Shown here: positions 36,613-44,851 of the stretch, one piece after another | Position numbering within the stretch: the stretch's first letter is position 1 | Layout: each line of letters begins with the position of its first letter | Assembly: GCA_963844205.1 (NCBI GenBank) | Contig: CAWJNK010000001.1 | Coordinates: forward strand, 558,001-622,000 | DNA length: 64,000 bases | Origin: DASSUW01 sp963844205 | GTDB lineage: Bacteria; Actinomycetota; Thermoleophilia; Solirubrobacterales; Solirubrobacteraceae | Direction: 5' to 3' | The notes under the pieces: model-generated | What the model saw: the letters and a program-made list of their open reading frames with translations, nothing else | Told to the model about the DNA's origin: nothing | Databases searched by the model: none | Program-made: the position numbers and the translations under genes

Positions 36613-36942
36613 ATGTTCTCCGCCACCGCTTACACCATCCGCATCGCGACCGCCGAGGACGACCCGGCGCTCCGCCGTCTCGCGGACATCGATTCGCAGG
36701 ATCCGCTGACGGCGGGTCCGGTGCTGCTCGGCGAGGTCGACGGCAAGCCCCAGGCCGCGGTGTCGCTGGCGGACGGTCGCGTCGTCGCCAACCCGTTCGT
36801 GCCGACCGCGCACCTGCTCGCGCATCTGCGCATGCGCGCCGGCGCGCTGGGTGCATACGAGCGCATGCCGTCGCTGCCCGCTCGGCTGCGAGCCGCGCTC
36901 TCCGGCTCCGTCCTGTCGCGCCCTGTCATCGCCCCCGCCTGA
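36613..36942 (+). CDS. Small GNAT-like hypothetical protein
   Basis: The 109-residue product opens like the acetyltransferase fold (YTIRIATAEDDPALRRLADIDSQDPLTAGPVLLGEVDGKPQAAVSLADGRVVANPF), i.e. beta1-alpha-beta2-beta3, but stops before the acetyl-CoA pyrophosphate loop. Such half-GNAT proteins are frequent in Actinobacteria and not characterised. AAGGA lies upstream of the ATG. Probably a real gene. Confidence 0.65.
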   Translation: MFSATAYTIRIATAEDDPALRRLADIDSQDPLTAGPVLLGEVDGKPQAAVSLADGRVVANPFVPTAHLLAHLRMRAGALGAYERMPSLPARLRAALSGSVLSRPVIAPA

Positions 36943-36957
36943 GACTCGCGCGCCGGC

Positions 36958-37170
36958 ATGTTCCAGACACCGTTCTGCCGCCGCCTCAGGCTGACGGCGC
37001 CGGTGGTGCAGGCGCCGATCGGTAGCGCGTCGACGCCTGAGCTGGTCGCCGCCGTATCGAACGCCGGTGGGCTCGGCATGCTCGCGTTGACCTGGACAGC
37101 CGTCGGCTCGCTCCACGAGCGGATCCGTGCCGCCCGCGCGCTTCCCGATCGCCCCTTCGGTGTCAACGTA
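36958..37170 (+). pseudogene. Nitronate monooxygenase, 5' fragment
   Basis: The first about 71 residues (FQTPFCRRLRLTAPVVQAPIG ... TPELVAAVSNAGGLGMLALTWT ... PFGVNV) match the FMN-binding TIM-barrel start of 2-nitropropane dioxygenase-type enzymes. After FGVNV the similarity stops and the frame runs into Arg-rich nonsense to 37329. The remaining roughly 250 codons are missing, replaced by IS debris. Confidence 0.75.
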
Positions 37171-37423
37171 TCGCGATTGCGTCGCGGGCGACTTGCCTCT
37201 CGCGCGAGCGGTCACGCCGGTCCGTCGAGTACCCGCTCGGAATCTCGCGGATGCCGCTTCGTGAGGAGCCTCGGAGGCTGCGGTCGGGGGAGTACCCCTC
37301 GCACGCGCTTGATGTTTGATCCGCCGTGACGTCCGGCCTCGAGGAGAGGCTCCGACCGGCGGTGAACTGACTCGCGTTCACACTGTCGGCCGTTGGGCCT
37401 GACTGGCTTTCGTTGTGTCGCTC

Positions 37424-37551
37424 GTTGTCGAGCGTTGATGCGCCACTTCGGGATCGGCGGGCTGGTCGCCGTGACGATCCTCGCCGAGCTCGGTGACGCG
37501 CGGCGGTTCTCCTCCTCGCGCGAGGCCGTCCGCTACGGCGGCCTGGACATC
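37424..37551 (+). mobile_element. 128-bp fragment of IS110 copy c
   Basis: By eye it is identical over 128 bp to the complement of 19493-19620 (RALMRHFGIGGLVAVTILAELGDARRFSSSREAVRYGGLDI). Similarity stops sharply at both sides. Confidence 0.85.
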
Positions 37552-37583
37552 GCCGTCATTCGATGTGGAAGTGGAGGAGGTCA

Positions 37584-38482
37584 ATGATCGTGCTCGGTGC
37601 GGACACCCACAAGCGCTCGCACACGATCGCCGCGCTCTCAGCGACGACCGGTGAGCCGCTCGGCGAGCAGACCGTCCAGTCCGGCGCGAAAGGCTCAGCG
37701 GCGTTGCTGGGATGGGCGCGAGGGGGCCTGGGTGCAGAACGGGTGTGGGCGCTGGAAGACTGCCGACATGTCTCGGGCTCGTTGGAGCGGTTCCTGATCG
37801 AGCGCGGCGAGCGGGTGCTGCGGGTGCACAGCACGTTGATGTCCGCGTCATGGCGGCAAGTCCGACAGCATCGACGCGCTTGCGGTTGCGCGAGCGGCGC
37901 TCCGCGAAGGCCTCGACACGTTGCCGGCGGCGCAGCTGGACCGGCCCGAGCTCGACTTGCGGCTGCTCGTCGATCATCGCGAACGACTGGTCCGCGCCCG
38001 GGTGCGCTCAACAACACGCTGCAATGGCACGTGCACGACCTCTGGCCCGGACTCCGACTGCCCGGCAGCTCGCTGTTTTACGGCAACTGGGGACCACGCA
38101 TCGCGCGCCGGCTGGCCCGGTCCGAACAGACGATGCGCGTCGGCATCGCCCGCGATGAGCTGCGCCGCGTCCGCGAACTGACCCAGACGATCAAAGCGCT
38201 CGAAGCCGAGCTCGCCGACCTGGTCGCCCAGATCGCGCCCCCACCTGCTCGCAGAGCCCGGGTTCGGACCCATGACGGAAGCAAAACGCATCGGCGATAT
38301 CGGCGGCGCCCGACGGTTCGCCACCGACGCCAAACTCGCGCGCGCCGCCGGCGTCGCCCCGGTCCCCGTCAGCTCCGGCAAGACCAACCGCCACCGCCTC
38401 GACCGCGGCGGCAACCGCCAAATCAACGCGACCTCCACCGCATCGCCGTCACCCGCCTGCGCTGCCAATCGCCGCTTAGACT
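37584..38482 (+). pseudogene. IS110-family transposase remnant
   Basis: It begins with GGAGG then ATG and IVLGADTHKRSHTIAALSATTGEPLGE (first Asp), ALEDCRHVSGSLERFL (Glu). It then loses frame at about 37850; KSDSIDALAVARAALREG, ARRLARSEQTMR, GDIGGARRFATDAKLARAAGVAPVPVSSG and NRHRLDRGGNRQINA are found in different frames. It is a relative of copy b (17712) but clearly diverged, not a recent duplicate. Confidence 0.8.
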
Positions 38483-38492
38483 GACCACCACC

Positions 38493-38538
38493 GGGAACCT
38501 AGGTCGCGGCGAATTTACAGCAGCAAAGAGACGCCACC
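38493..38538 (+). mobile_element. Orphan right end of the 12-kb IS256 element
   Basis: It matches the right end at 20860-20905 (GGGAACCT, CGAATTTACAGCAGCAAAGA, GACGCCACC) but no transposase precedes it. It is joined directly to the IS110 remnant. Confidence 0.8.
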
Positions 38539-38580
38539 AAGCGCAGCACTCGCGCTCGCTTCGTCGGTAGCGCGGTTGTC

Positions 38581-39405
38581 CTAGCCCTCCGCGACGCTCG
38601 CGTGCAGCCGCCGTTGTGTCGCGGTGTACCACGCCAGCCCGATGACGGTGCCCGCGGTCGCTAGGAGCAGGTTCCAGCGAATTCCGAGGATGTGCGCGGC
38701 GGGGTCGACGCGCAGCAGTTCGTCGACGATGCGAAAGGCGCAGTAGCCGGCGACGTAGAGGGCGAACAGGCCAGGTGGGCGGATCCGGCGGTGGTGCCCG
38801 AGCCAGACCAGAGCGGCAGCGAGGCCGAGGTTCCAGAGCAGTTCATAGAGGAACGTCGGGTGGAAGGTCGGCTCGGTGGCGTAGCGGTCGGGGCGGTGCT
38901 CGGGGTCGATCTCGAGTGCCCACGGCAGGTCGGTCGGGCGCCCGAACAGCTCCTGGTTGAAGTAGTTGCCGATCCGTCCGATCGCCTGTGCCACCAGCAG
39001 CGCCGGCGCGGCGGCGTCCATGAAGCGGGCGAGGTCGGCGCCGGCGCGTTTGACGCGCCACAGGCCGACCAGGGTGCCGAGCGCGATCCCGCCCCAGATG
39101 CCCAGACCGCCCTCCCAGATCGCGAACGGCCCCCACCAGTCGTCGAAGGCGTCCCCCGGGGTGGTCGCGAGGAAGTACAGGCGTCCGCCGACGAGGCCGG
39201 CCGGAAAGGCCCACAGCACGACGTCGTAGACGAGCTCGCGCGAGCCGCCCTCGGCTTCCCAGCGGCGTCGGGTGATCGCCACCGCCGCGATCACCGCGAG
39301 CGCGTAGCAGAGACCGTAGACGTGGACCGTAAAGGGGCCCAGGTCCAGGGTGTTCGTCGACGGGCTCGGGATGGCGGCCGACTGCGGACCCATGCGGAAG
39401 AGCAT
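38581..39405 (-). CDS. lgt: Prolipoprotein diacylglyceryl transferase
   Basis: The 274-residue polytopic membrane protein transfers a diacylglyceryl group from phosphatidylglycerol to the lipobox Cys of prelipoproteins. The signature IGRIGNYFNQELFGRPTDLPW is present, as are GLCYALAVIAAVAITRRRW, GGRLYFL, TFHPTFLYELLWNLG and the last helix FALYVAGYCAFRIVDELLRVD. About seven membrane helices fit the family. The ATG at 39405 has GGAG upstream; ATG 39393 is an alternative. It is the first clearly house-keeping gene right of the mobile-element region. Confidence 0.92.
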   Translation of the reverse strand: MLFRMGPQSAAIPSPSTNTLDLGPFTVHVYGLCYALAVIAAVAITRRRWEAEGGSRELVYDVVLWAFPAGLVGGRLYFLATTPGDAFDDWWGPFAIWEGGLGIWGGIALGTLVGLWRVKRAGADLARFMDAAAPALLVAQAIGRIGNYFNQELFGRPTDLPWALEIDPEHRPDRYATEPTFHPTFLYELLWNLGLAAALVWLGHHRRIRPPGLFALYVAGYCAFRIVDELLRVDPAAHILGIRWNLLLATAGTVIGLAWYTATQRRLHASVAEG

Positions 39406-39517
39406 GACGCTCCACGAGCGAGCTCGAGCTCGTGCCGATTGACACGTCCTACAGCCTGTAGGAAGCTTCGGTCTATCGAGCGCTCCTGGGGAGGGGCGCG
39501 GGGAGGAGAACAGTTCC

Positions 39518-41500
39518 ATGCGAAGGCGCGCTGTTGCGCTCGGCGCCGCACTGGCCGGCATCCTTGGCCTGGCCACGCCCGCGGGGGCCGCGATCCCAGT
39601 TCACGCGACCGGCTGGAACGCGGAGGACGGGCCGATGCCGGCCATGGCGGAGCATCCGGGTGGGCCGGGGCACCTCTCGCCCGGGAGCAGGAACGTCGAC
39701 CTCGTCGGCAGGGTGCAGCTGACGAACATCGACGGCGGCATCGCCGACGTGGGGTCGTTCGGTGGCTACGCGTATCTGAACGCGTTCAGCCCCGAGTGCG
39801 TCTCCAACGGCGGCACCGGAACGGGCGTGCACGTCGTCGACATCCGGAATCCGAGCAACCCGCGGAAGGTCGGCTTCATCGCGGCGCACCCGAACAGCTA
39901 CGTCGGCGAGGGCATCCACATCGTCCGCGCGGACACGCCCTCGTTCAGGGGCGACATCCTGATCCACAACAACGAGACCTGCAACGCGGCGCAGTTCGCG
40001 CCTTCTGGCGCGTCCCTGTGGGACGTCACCGATCCGCTGAGCCCGAAGCCGCTGTCGCTGAACTTCGGCGACCCGAGCCCGGCGGTTGCGGGCCAGACCT
40101 TCCACACGACCCACAGCGCCCAGCTCTTCGTCCAGCGCGGGGTGCTCGCCGGCGGCAAGGACCGGGTCATCGCGACGCTGCAGGACAACCAGGACCTGGC
40201 GGACGTGGACATCTTCGACGTCTCGAACCCCCGCAGCCCGGTCATGCTCTCCGAGCCGGGGCTTGAGAGCTGGCCAGGCGCCCAGGGCTCGTACGCGAAC
40301 GGCGACACGGTCTTTCACCACGACATGCAGCACAAGCGGATCGACGGGCACGACTACCTGCTCGTCTCCTACTGGGACGCCGGCCAGGTGCTGCTAAACG
40401 TCGACGACCCGGCGAATCCGGTGTTCGTGGGTGACTCGGACTACCGCTTCCCCGATCCGCTGATGCCGCAGTTCGAGATCCCCGAGGGCAACAGCCACCA
40501 GGGGTACTGGTCGAGCAGCAACGACTTCATCCTCTCGACCGACGAGGACTTCTCGCCGTTCCGGACCGACTTCCAGATGACCAGCGGGGCGAACGCGGGT
40601 GCGTACGGCGCCGGTGAGTTCGGGTTCACGCCGTCGGTTGCCAGCCAGCCGGGCGGGACGATCGGCGGGCCGACGGTCTTCGGCGGACGGGGCTGTTTTG
40701 CCGCCGGCCCGAACGCGGGGCCCGACGCCGTCGGGGATCCGGCTCCGCCGCCTGCGAGCGCGATTCCCGCGGCACCGGGCGAGGATAAGACGGTCGTGTT
40801 CTCGAGGGGCGGCTGCTTCTTCTCGACGAAGATCGCCGCCGGCCAGGATCTCGGCTACGACGTCGTCATCGTCGGCCAGAGCCACGCGGGCACCCGTGAC
40901 GGCCTGCTGCCCGACGGCTTCTTCTGCGGCGGGCAAGGACACGACTACGACGAGCAGATCCCGGCGATCTGCATCGGCCACCGCGCCATGCACCTGATGT
41001 TCAACGACACCCCCGAGTACACAGGTGCGGACGGCGTCGACGTGCTCCTCGGAACGCTCGGCGCGAGCTACCTCGCCAGCACCGAGTTCGACGGCTGGGG
41101 CTACGTGCAACTGCACGACGCCCGCGATCCCAACCTCCGGATCATCGACTCCTACGCGGTTCCCGAGGCCCTGGACGAGGACTTCGCCGAGGGGTTCGGA
41201 ACCCTCAGCGTGCACGAAGTCAAGACCGACCCGCGGCCGAAGAAGGACCTCGCCTACATCTCGTACTACAACGCCGGAATGCGCGTGGTCAAGTTCGGCC
41301 CCGGCGGGATGACCGAGGTCGGCCACTACATCGCCGAGGGCGGCAACCACTTCTGGGGCACGTTCCCGGTCTGCGCCGGCCAGTGCCTGCTCAACGACAA
41401 GGACCAGGGCCGCGGACGGCACAACGAAAAGCGCCCGCTCCTTCTGATGAGCGACCGCGACAGCGGTCTGTGGATCTTCCGCTACACCGGCAAGGAATAG
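39518..41500 (+). CDS. Secreted LVIVD-repeat propeller protein with PA domain
   Basis: The 660-residue product has a signal peptide (residues 1-25, RRRAVALGAALAGILGLATPAGA). LVIVD-type beta-propeller repeats follow (GVHVVDIRNPSNPRKVGFIAAHP, SLWDVTDPLSPKPL, VDIFDVSNPRSPVML, VLLNVDDPANPVFVG). A protease-associated (PA) domain is inserted at about 425-510 (KTVVFSRGGCFFSTKIAAGQ, YDVVIVGQSHAG, IPAICIGHRAMHLMF). The last propeller blades end in LLLMSDRDSGLWIFRYTG. GGGAGGAG lies upstream of the ATG. It is an extracellular binding or scaffold protein with no catalytic motif seen. Confidence 0.85.
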   Translation: MRRRAVALGAALAGILGLATPAGAAIPVHATGWNAEDGPMPAMAEHPGGPGHLSPGSRNVDLVGRVQLTNIDGGIADVGSFGGYAYLNAFSPECVSNGGTGTGVHVVDIRNPSNPRKVGFIAAHPNSYVGEGIHIVRADTPSFRGDILIHNNETCNAAQFAPSGASLWDVTDPLSPKPLSLNFGDPSPAVAGQTFHTTHSAQLFVQRGVLAGGKDRVIATLQDNQDLADVDIFDVSNPRSPVMLSEPGLESWPGAQGSYANGDTVFHHDMQHKRIDGHDYLLVSYWDAGQVLLNVDDPANPVFVGDSDYRFPDPLMPQFEIPEGNSHQGYWSSSNDFILSTDEDFSPFRTDFQMTSGANAGAYGAGEFGFTPSVASQPGGTIGGPTVFGGRGCFAAGPNAGPDAVGDPAPPPASAIPAAPGEDKTVVFSRGGCFFSTKIAAGQDLGYDVVIVGQSHAGTRDGLLPDGFFCGGQGHDYDEQIPAICIGHRAMHLMFNDTPEYTGADGVDVLLGTLGASYLASTEFDGWGYVQLHDARDPNLRIIDSYAVPEALDEDFAEGFGTLSVHEVKTDPRPKKDLAYISYYNAGMRVVKFGPGGMTEVGHYIAEGGNHFWGTFPVCAGQCLLNDKDQGRGRHNEKRPLLLMSDRDSGLWIFRYTGKE

Positions 41501-41508
41501 CCAAGTGA

Positions 41509-41535
41509 GGCGCCGGCCCCGCAAGGGCCGGCGCC
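41509..41535 (+). terminator. Strong hairpin terminator
   Basis: A perfect 11-bp stem (GGCGCCGGCCC / GGGCCGGCGCC) with loop CGCAA lies 8 nt after the propeller gene's stop. There is no U-tract. Confidence 0.7.
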
Positions 41536-41931
41536 ACGTCGGTCAGGGCGAGGGGTCGTGGGCCAGGCTCGTGTCCGGGACCCAACGAGCGCGACTAGCA
41601 AGCGCATTTCCCGCGTCTCGGGCTCTGCCTGGCGCGCTCAGGTGCGAGCAGAACGTCGGCATCGAGTCAGTTCAGCCGCGCCTCGAGCGCCACGACGACG
41701 TCGCGCCAGCGGCTCGACGACGATAGTGGCGTCGCCTCCCTGGTCGTTCGCCGAGGCAAGCCGTCGACGACCGGGCAGCCCGAAGGTCACGTGCGCTAGC
41801 GTCGACCGTCGGTGTGTTCACGCGCATCGGAAGCCCGCGACCAACGCGAGCAGGCCGCTCCCACGCGACCCGCCCAGGTGGTGGTGCCGCGCGTGAATTG
41901 CGGCAGCCGCATAACCTGGCGGCGGTTCACA
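41536..41931. other. Intergenic, no gene seen
   Basis: Short frames on both strands lack a start, codon bias or recognisable similarity. Confidence 0.4.
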
Positions 41932-42252
41932 GTGAGCGCTCGCCTCGTGCGCCGCAGACGCCCCACCTGTGCCGGCATCGTTGCCGTTGTGGCGCTCTGC
42001 GCGGCGACGGGGTCCGCGTGCGGCGGTGCCGACCGTGCTCGGGACCAGACGGCGGCCCCGGAGCTCGCCGACCGGTTCGACGCTCACGCCGCTTGGCGCA
42101 TGATCGAGCTGCAGCTCAGCCATGGTCAGCGGCCCGCGGGGTCGCCGCAATTGCGTCGCGTTGCGCTACGGCTGCGAGCGATGCTCCCGCGCGGTCACTT
42201 CGAGGCTGTGCCGGAGAGCCACGACCGCCGTGATGAACCCAAGGCCCGCTGA
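41932..42252 (+). pseudogene. Lipoprotein M28-type aminopeptidase, 5' fragment
   Basis: The GTG start gives a lipoprotein signal (VRRRRPTCAGIVAVVALCAATGSAC, lipobox GSAC). Then comes DRFDAHAAWRMIELQLSHGQRPAGSPQLRRVALRLRAMLP, the usual opening of secreted M28 zinc aminopeptidases. After about residue 95 the reading turns into unrelated sequence and stops at 106, so the metal-binding catalytic domain is missing. Similarity is judged from the short N-terminal pattern only. Confidence 0.45.
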
Positions 42253-42969
42253 CGTTACGCGCATGAAAGCTACTCCTCCCCGCATCTAACGCGGCGAAAG
42301 TTGCTCGGCCGAACCTACCTCAACGCGGCACCCAGGAAAAGACCACTCGCCGACCGGCTGCCGCCCAGGTCCGTGCCGACCCGCTCCCACGCCGCTGCAA
42401 CCCGCGGCCCGTGCGTCCACACGCGCCGCTCGCTCAACCAATCTCTCCACGGGCGCCCCGACGAACCCCCTCCACACGCTCGAACCGGCGCCGCCCACCC
42501 CGCCTCCTTCGAGCCGATCCCGCCGACCCACCTCGGGTAGAGCACGTGATACGCGAGAACCCCGTGGTTCACCGCTCGCTCCCCTCCGGGGGAGCTGCCA
42601 GGGTGGGCTCGCACGTCTGGCCCTGTCCACGGGAACCGCAGCTGGCGCACCGCGAGCACCCCAGCTCGAGGGTCGGCGTGCGATTCGGCCGGGCGTGACC
42701 CACGACGATCCGTCGGAGCACATCGAGTCTGATCTTCATTACCTGTAACCGTCACGCCGCGACTGCCGGAAGCCCGCACGCCGAGCAGGGCCGCCACGCC
42801 GCCGCCGGCGCCCGCTGCCACACGCGGCGATCCCGCCCGTCCAGCTGAATCAGGCTCGGTCGCGCCGGTCGGATCTCGTGCCCGGAGCGGCAGCTTCCGG
42901 CAGACAGTCGTGCGCGATCAGCTGCCGGGCGTCCGGAGTTCCGCCGCGCCTGGGCCGTAGCGTCCCCAC
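42253..42969. other. Gene-poor stretch left of excisionase
   Basis: A minus-strand frame (42315-42821) is open but Gly/Arg-rich with poor codon bias, and I do not support it. Nothing else is recognised. Confidence 0.4.
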
Positions 42970-43170
42970 ATGGCCGACGTCCCCGCGCTCACGCTTGCCG
43001 AGCCACTGCTCACCGCCGAGCAGGTGTCGCGCCTGCTGGGCATCCCGCGGTCGAGCGTCTATGAGTACGCGCGCCGCGGCGAGGATCCGCTGCCGGCCGT
43101 GCGCGTCGGCCGGCACGTGCGGTTCCATCGCATGGCGCTCGAGCGCTGGCTCGCCGAGCAGCACGGCTGA
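42970..43170 (+). CDS. Excisionase-like helix-turn-helix protein
   Basis: The 66-residue protein has LLTAEQVSRLLGIPRSSVYEYARRG followed by LPAVRVGRHVRFHRMALERWLAEQ, the helix-turn-helix and wing of the MerR-like excisionase (Xis) family. It faces the integrase at 43205 tail to tail, with 34 bp between stops. Such proteins bend attachment-site DNA and bias the integrase towards excision. Confidence 0.85.
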   Translation: MADVPALTLAEPLLTAEQVSRLLGIPRSSVYEYARRGEDPLPAVRVGRHVRFHRMALERWLAEQHG

Positions 43171-43204
43171 CCACAGGGTCCGCCACTCCGCGGCATGTGC
43201 CGGA

Positions 43205-44668
43205 TCAGCCGGCGACGGCCTCGGCGGGTCCGAGCACGCGCGCGAGGTAGGCGCCGCCGAGCTCCGCGTCCTCAGCCTTTGTCTGGTGATGCACGTAACG
43301 CGTTGTGGTCTTGATGTCGCGGTGCCCCGCGTAGCTCTGCACGTTGGTCACCGGCCACACGTTGACCGCCCACGTGCACCAGGAGTGCCGCAGGTCGTGG
43401 ACGCGGATCGGGATCTGCGGGTTGCCGTGGCGGTCGACCTTCTCGCGTTTGTGGCCCATGCCCGCGCGCGCCAGAGCCGCGTAGAACACCGCTCGGATCG
43501 TGGCGTCGTTCAGCCGCTCGCCGAAGCCGGTGCAGAAGACATAGTCGTCCTCGGTGCTGAAGTCCCGTCGCGTGCTGAGCGCCGCGAGCCGCTCGGCGAG
43601 GATCGGGACAAGCGGGGCCGACCGCGCCCGTTTGCCCTTCGGCGTCGAGCGATTGCCGTGCGTGTAGCCGGACTCGACGCGGATCATCGCGCGGTCGAAG
43701 TCGACGTTGCGCCACGGAAGGTCGCGCTTCTCGCCCATTCTCAGCCCGGCGTAGAACGCCGTCGACAGCAGCGCCCCGTACATTCGTCGCTCAGTGTCGG
43801 TGACATCGTCGATCGCGTCCTCGTCACGCTTCTCCGCCGGTCGCGCGTCGTGGCCGTCGACGAGCGCGCGGTACACGGCCTCGAACTCGATCGGCTCGAG
43901 GATGTTGAAGGTCTCGGCGTCCTCGAGCGTGACACGCTCGGCGTCCTCGGACGGGTTGGAGGCGATCATCTTGCGGCGCTTGGCGAGCTTGAAGACCGCG
44001 TGCAGCATGACCAGGATCTTCTGCACCGAGCGGGGAGACAGATGCGAGGCGAGCAGTTCGCGCCGGAAGTCGTCGACGGCATCAGTGTCAAGAGCGTCGC
44101 GGCGCTCTTCGTGCAACTCGACGCGCTGCCGCCCATCGCGCAATACCACGATCTCCCGACGCTCGATGGTGTAGAGCGGCGTATCCGCGCCAAATCGCGG
44201 GAGCAGGTAGGCGCGGGCGGTGTTCCGCGCGTCCTGCACCGTGCTCTCCTTGCGGCGCTTCTCGTCGCGCAGATACGTCAGCCAATGCTCCACCGCGTCG
44301 CCGAACGTCGGCACGCGCTCGACTGTCGTCCCGGACTGCGCCGGCGTCTCGGGCGGCGTCCACCGGGCCTGCTCGAGGATCGCTGCCAGCCGGTCCTCGG
44401 CGTCCCTCGGGGTGACGTATCCGTCCGGGCACGGACCGTTCCCGGCGTGCCAGATCACCGCTCCGCGCGTCGTGCGCCGCCCGGAATCCTTCACGTGTGC
44501 GGCGCCGAGCGTGCGGGTGCGTTTGACTCCGGCGCGATCGGTCCAGTGGGCGAAGTACTTGCGCCTGCCTGGCGCGCCCTTGACCTGCAGGTGGCCGGTC
44601 AGGCGTGGGCCTTGCTCAAGCATGGTGACGTCTCGCAGCACGTTGCGCTCCTGGCGGACCGCCGACAT
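43205..44668 (-). CDS. Tyrosine recombinase / phage-type integrase
   Basis: The 487-residue protein has an N-terminal arm-binding and SAM-like core-binding part (TFGDAVEHWLTYLRDEKRRKESTVQDARN ... LSPRSVQKILVMLHAVFKLAKRR). The catalytic domain keeps Arg in YAGLRMGE (about 306), HDLRHSW (His-Arg, about 421), GHRDIKTTTRYVHH (His about 446 and Tyr about 457). It starts at ATG 44668; an internal Met (MLEQ) is possible. The gene lies 110 bp from the 3' end of the CAU tRNA, a favoured attachment site. It probably belongs to an integrated element extending leftwards. Confidence 0.9.
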   Translation of the reverse strand: MSAVRQERNVLRDVTMLEQGPRLTGHLQVKGAPGRRKYFAHWTDRAGVKRTRTLGAAHVKDSGRRTTRGAVIWHAGNGPCPDGYVTPRDAEDRLAAILEQARWTPPETPAQSGTTVERVPTFGDAVEHWLTYLRDEKRRKESTVQDARNTARAYLLPRFGADTPLYTIERREIVVLRDGRQRVELHEERRDALDTDAVDDFRRELLASHLSPRSVQKILVMLHAVFKLAKRRKMIASNPSEDAERVTLEDAETFNILEPIEFEAVYRALVDGHDARPAEKRDEDAIDDVTDTERRMYGALLSTAFYAGLRMGEKRDLPWRNVDFDRAMIRVESGYTHGNRSTPKGKRARSAPLVPILAERLAALSTRRDFSTEDDYVFCTGFGERLNDATIRAVFYAALARAGMGHKREKVDRHGNPQIPIRVHDLRHSWCTWAVNVWPVTNVQSYAGHRDIKTTTRYVHHQTKAEDAELGGAYLARVLGPAEAVAG

Positions 44669-44778
44669 CTACACCGCAGGCCAGGGCACGAGCTAGAGAG
44701 TAGCCAGAGAGTAGAATGACTGCAACGGCGAACGATGTGCTTGGCCGCGATTTGGCTCTAGGATGCCAATCTTTGCGA

Positions 44779-44851
44779 TGGGCCGGGGTGGAGTCGAACC
44801 ACCGCGCGACGGATTATGAGTCCGCTGCTCTGACCGCTGAGCTACCGGCCC
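44779..44851 (-). tRNA. tRNA with CAU anticodon (Met elongator or Ile2)
   Basis: The 73-nt cloverleaf has acceptor GGGCCGG / CCGGCCC with discriminator A, D-arm TAGCTCAGCGGTCAGAGCA, anticodon loop CTCATAA, and T-arm GGTGG TTCGACT CCACC. No CCA is encoded. The anticodon CAU could be elongator tRNA-Met or the lysidine-modified tRNA-Ile2; the stem-loop GACTCATAATC is like tRNA-Ile2 of other bacteria, but this is not decisive. Its first 10 nt overlap the end of the gene at 44842. Confidence 0.92.

Noticed and set aside
38692..40266. 524-codon plus-strand frame across lgt and the propeller gene
   Set aside because: It spans two real genes on different strands and has no start context or similarity.
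42315..42821. 168-codon minus-strand frame as a gene
   Set aside because: Mixed codon use, no ribosome-binding site, and a Gly/Arg-rich product without pattern.
42970..44668. A resident prophage
   Set aside because: Only integrase and excisionase are present; there are no capsid, terminase, tail or lysis genes in the window.
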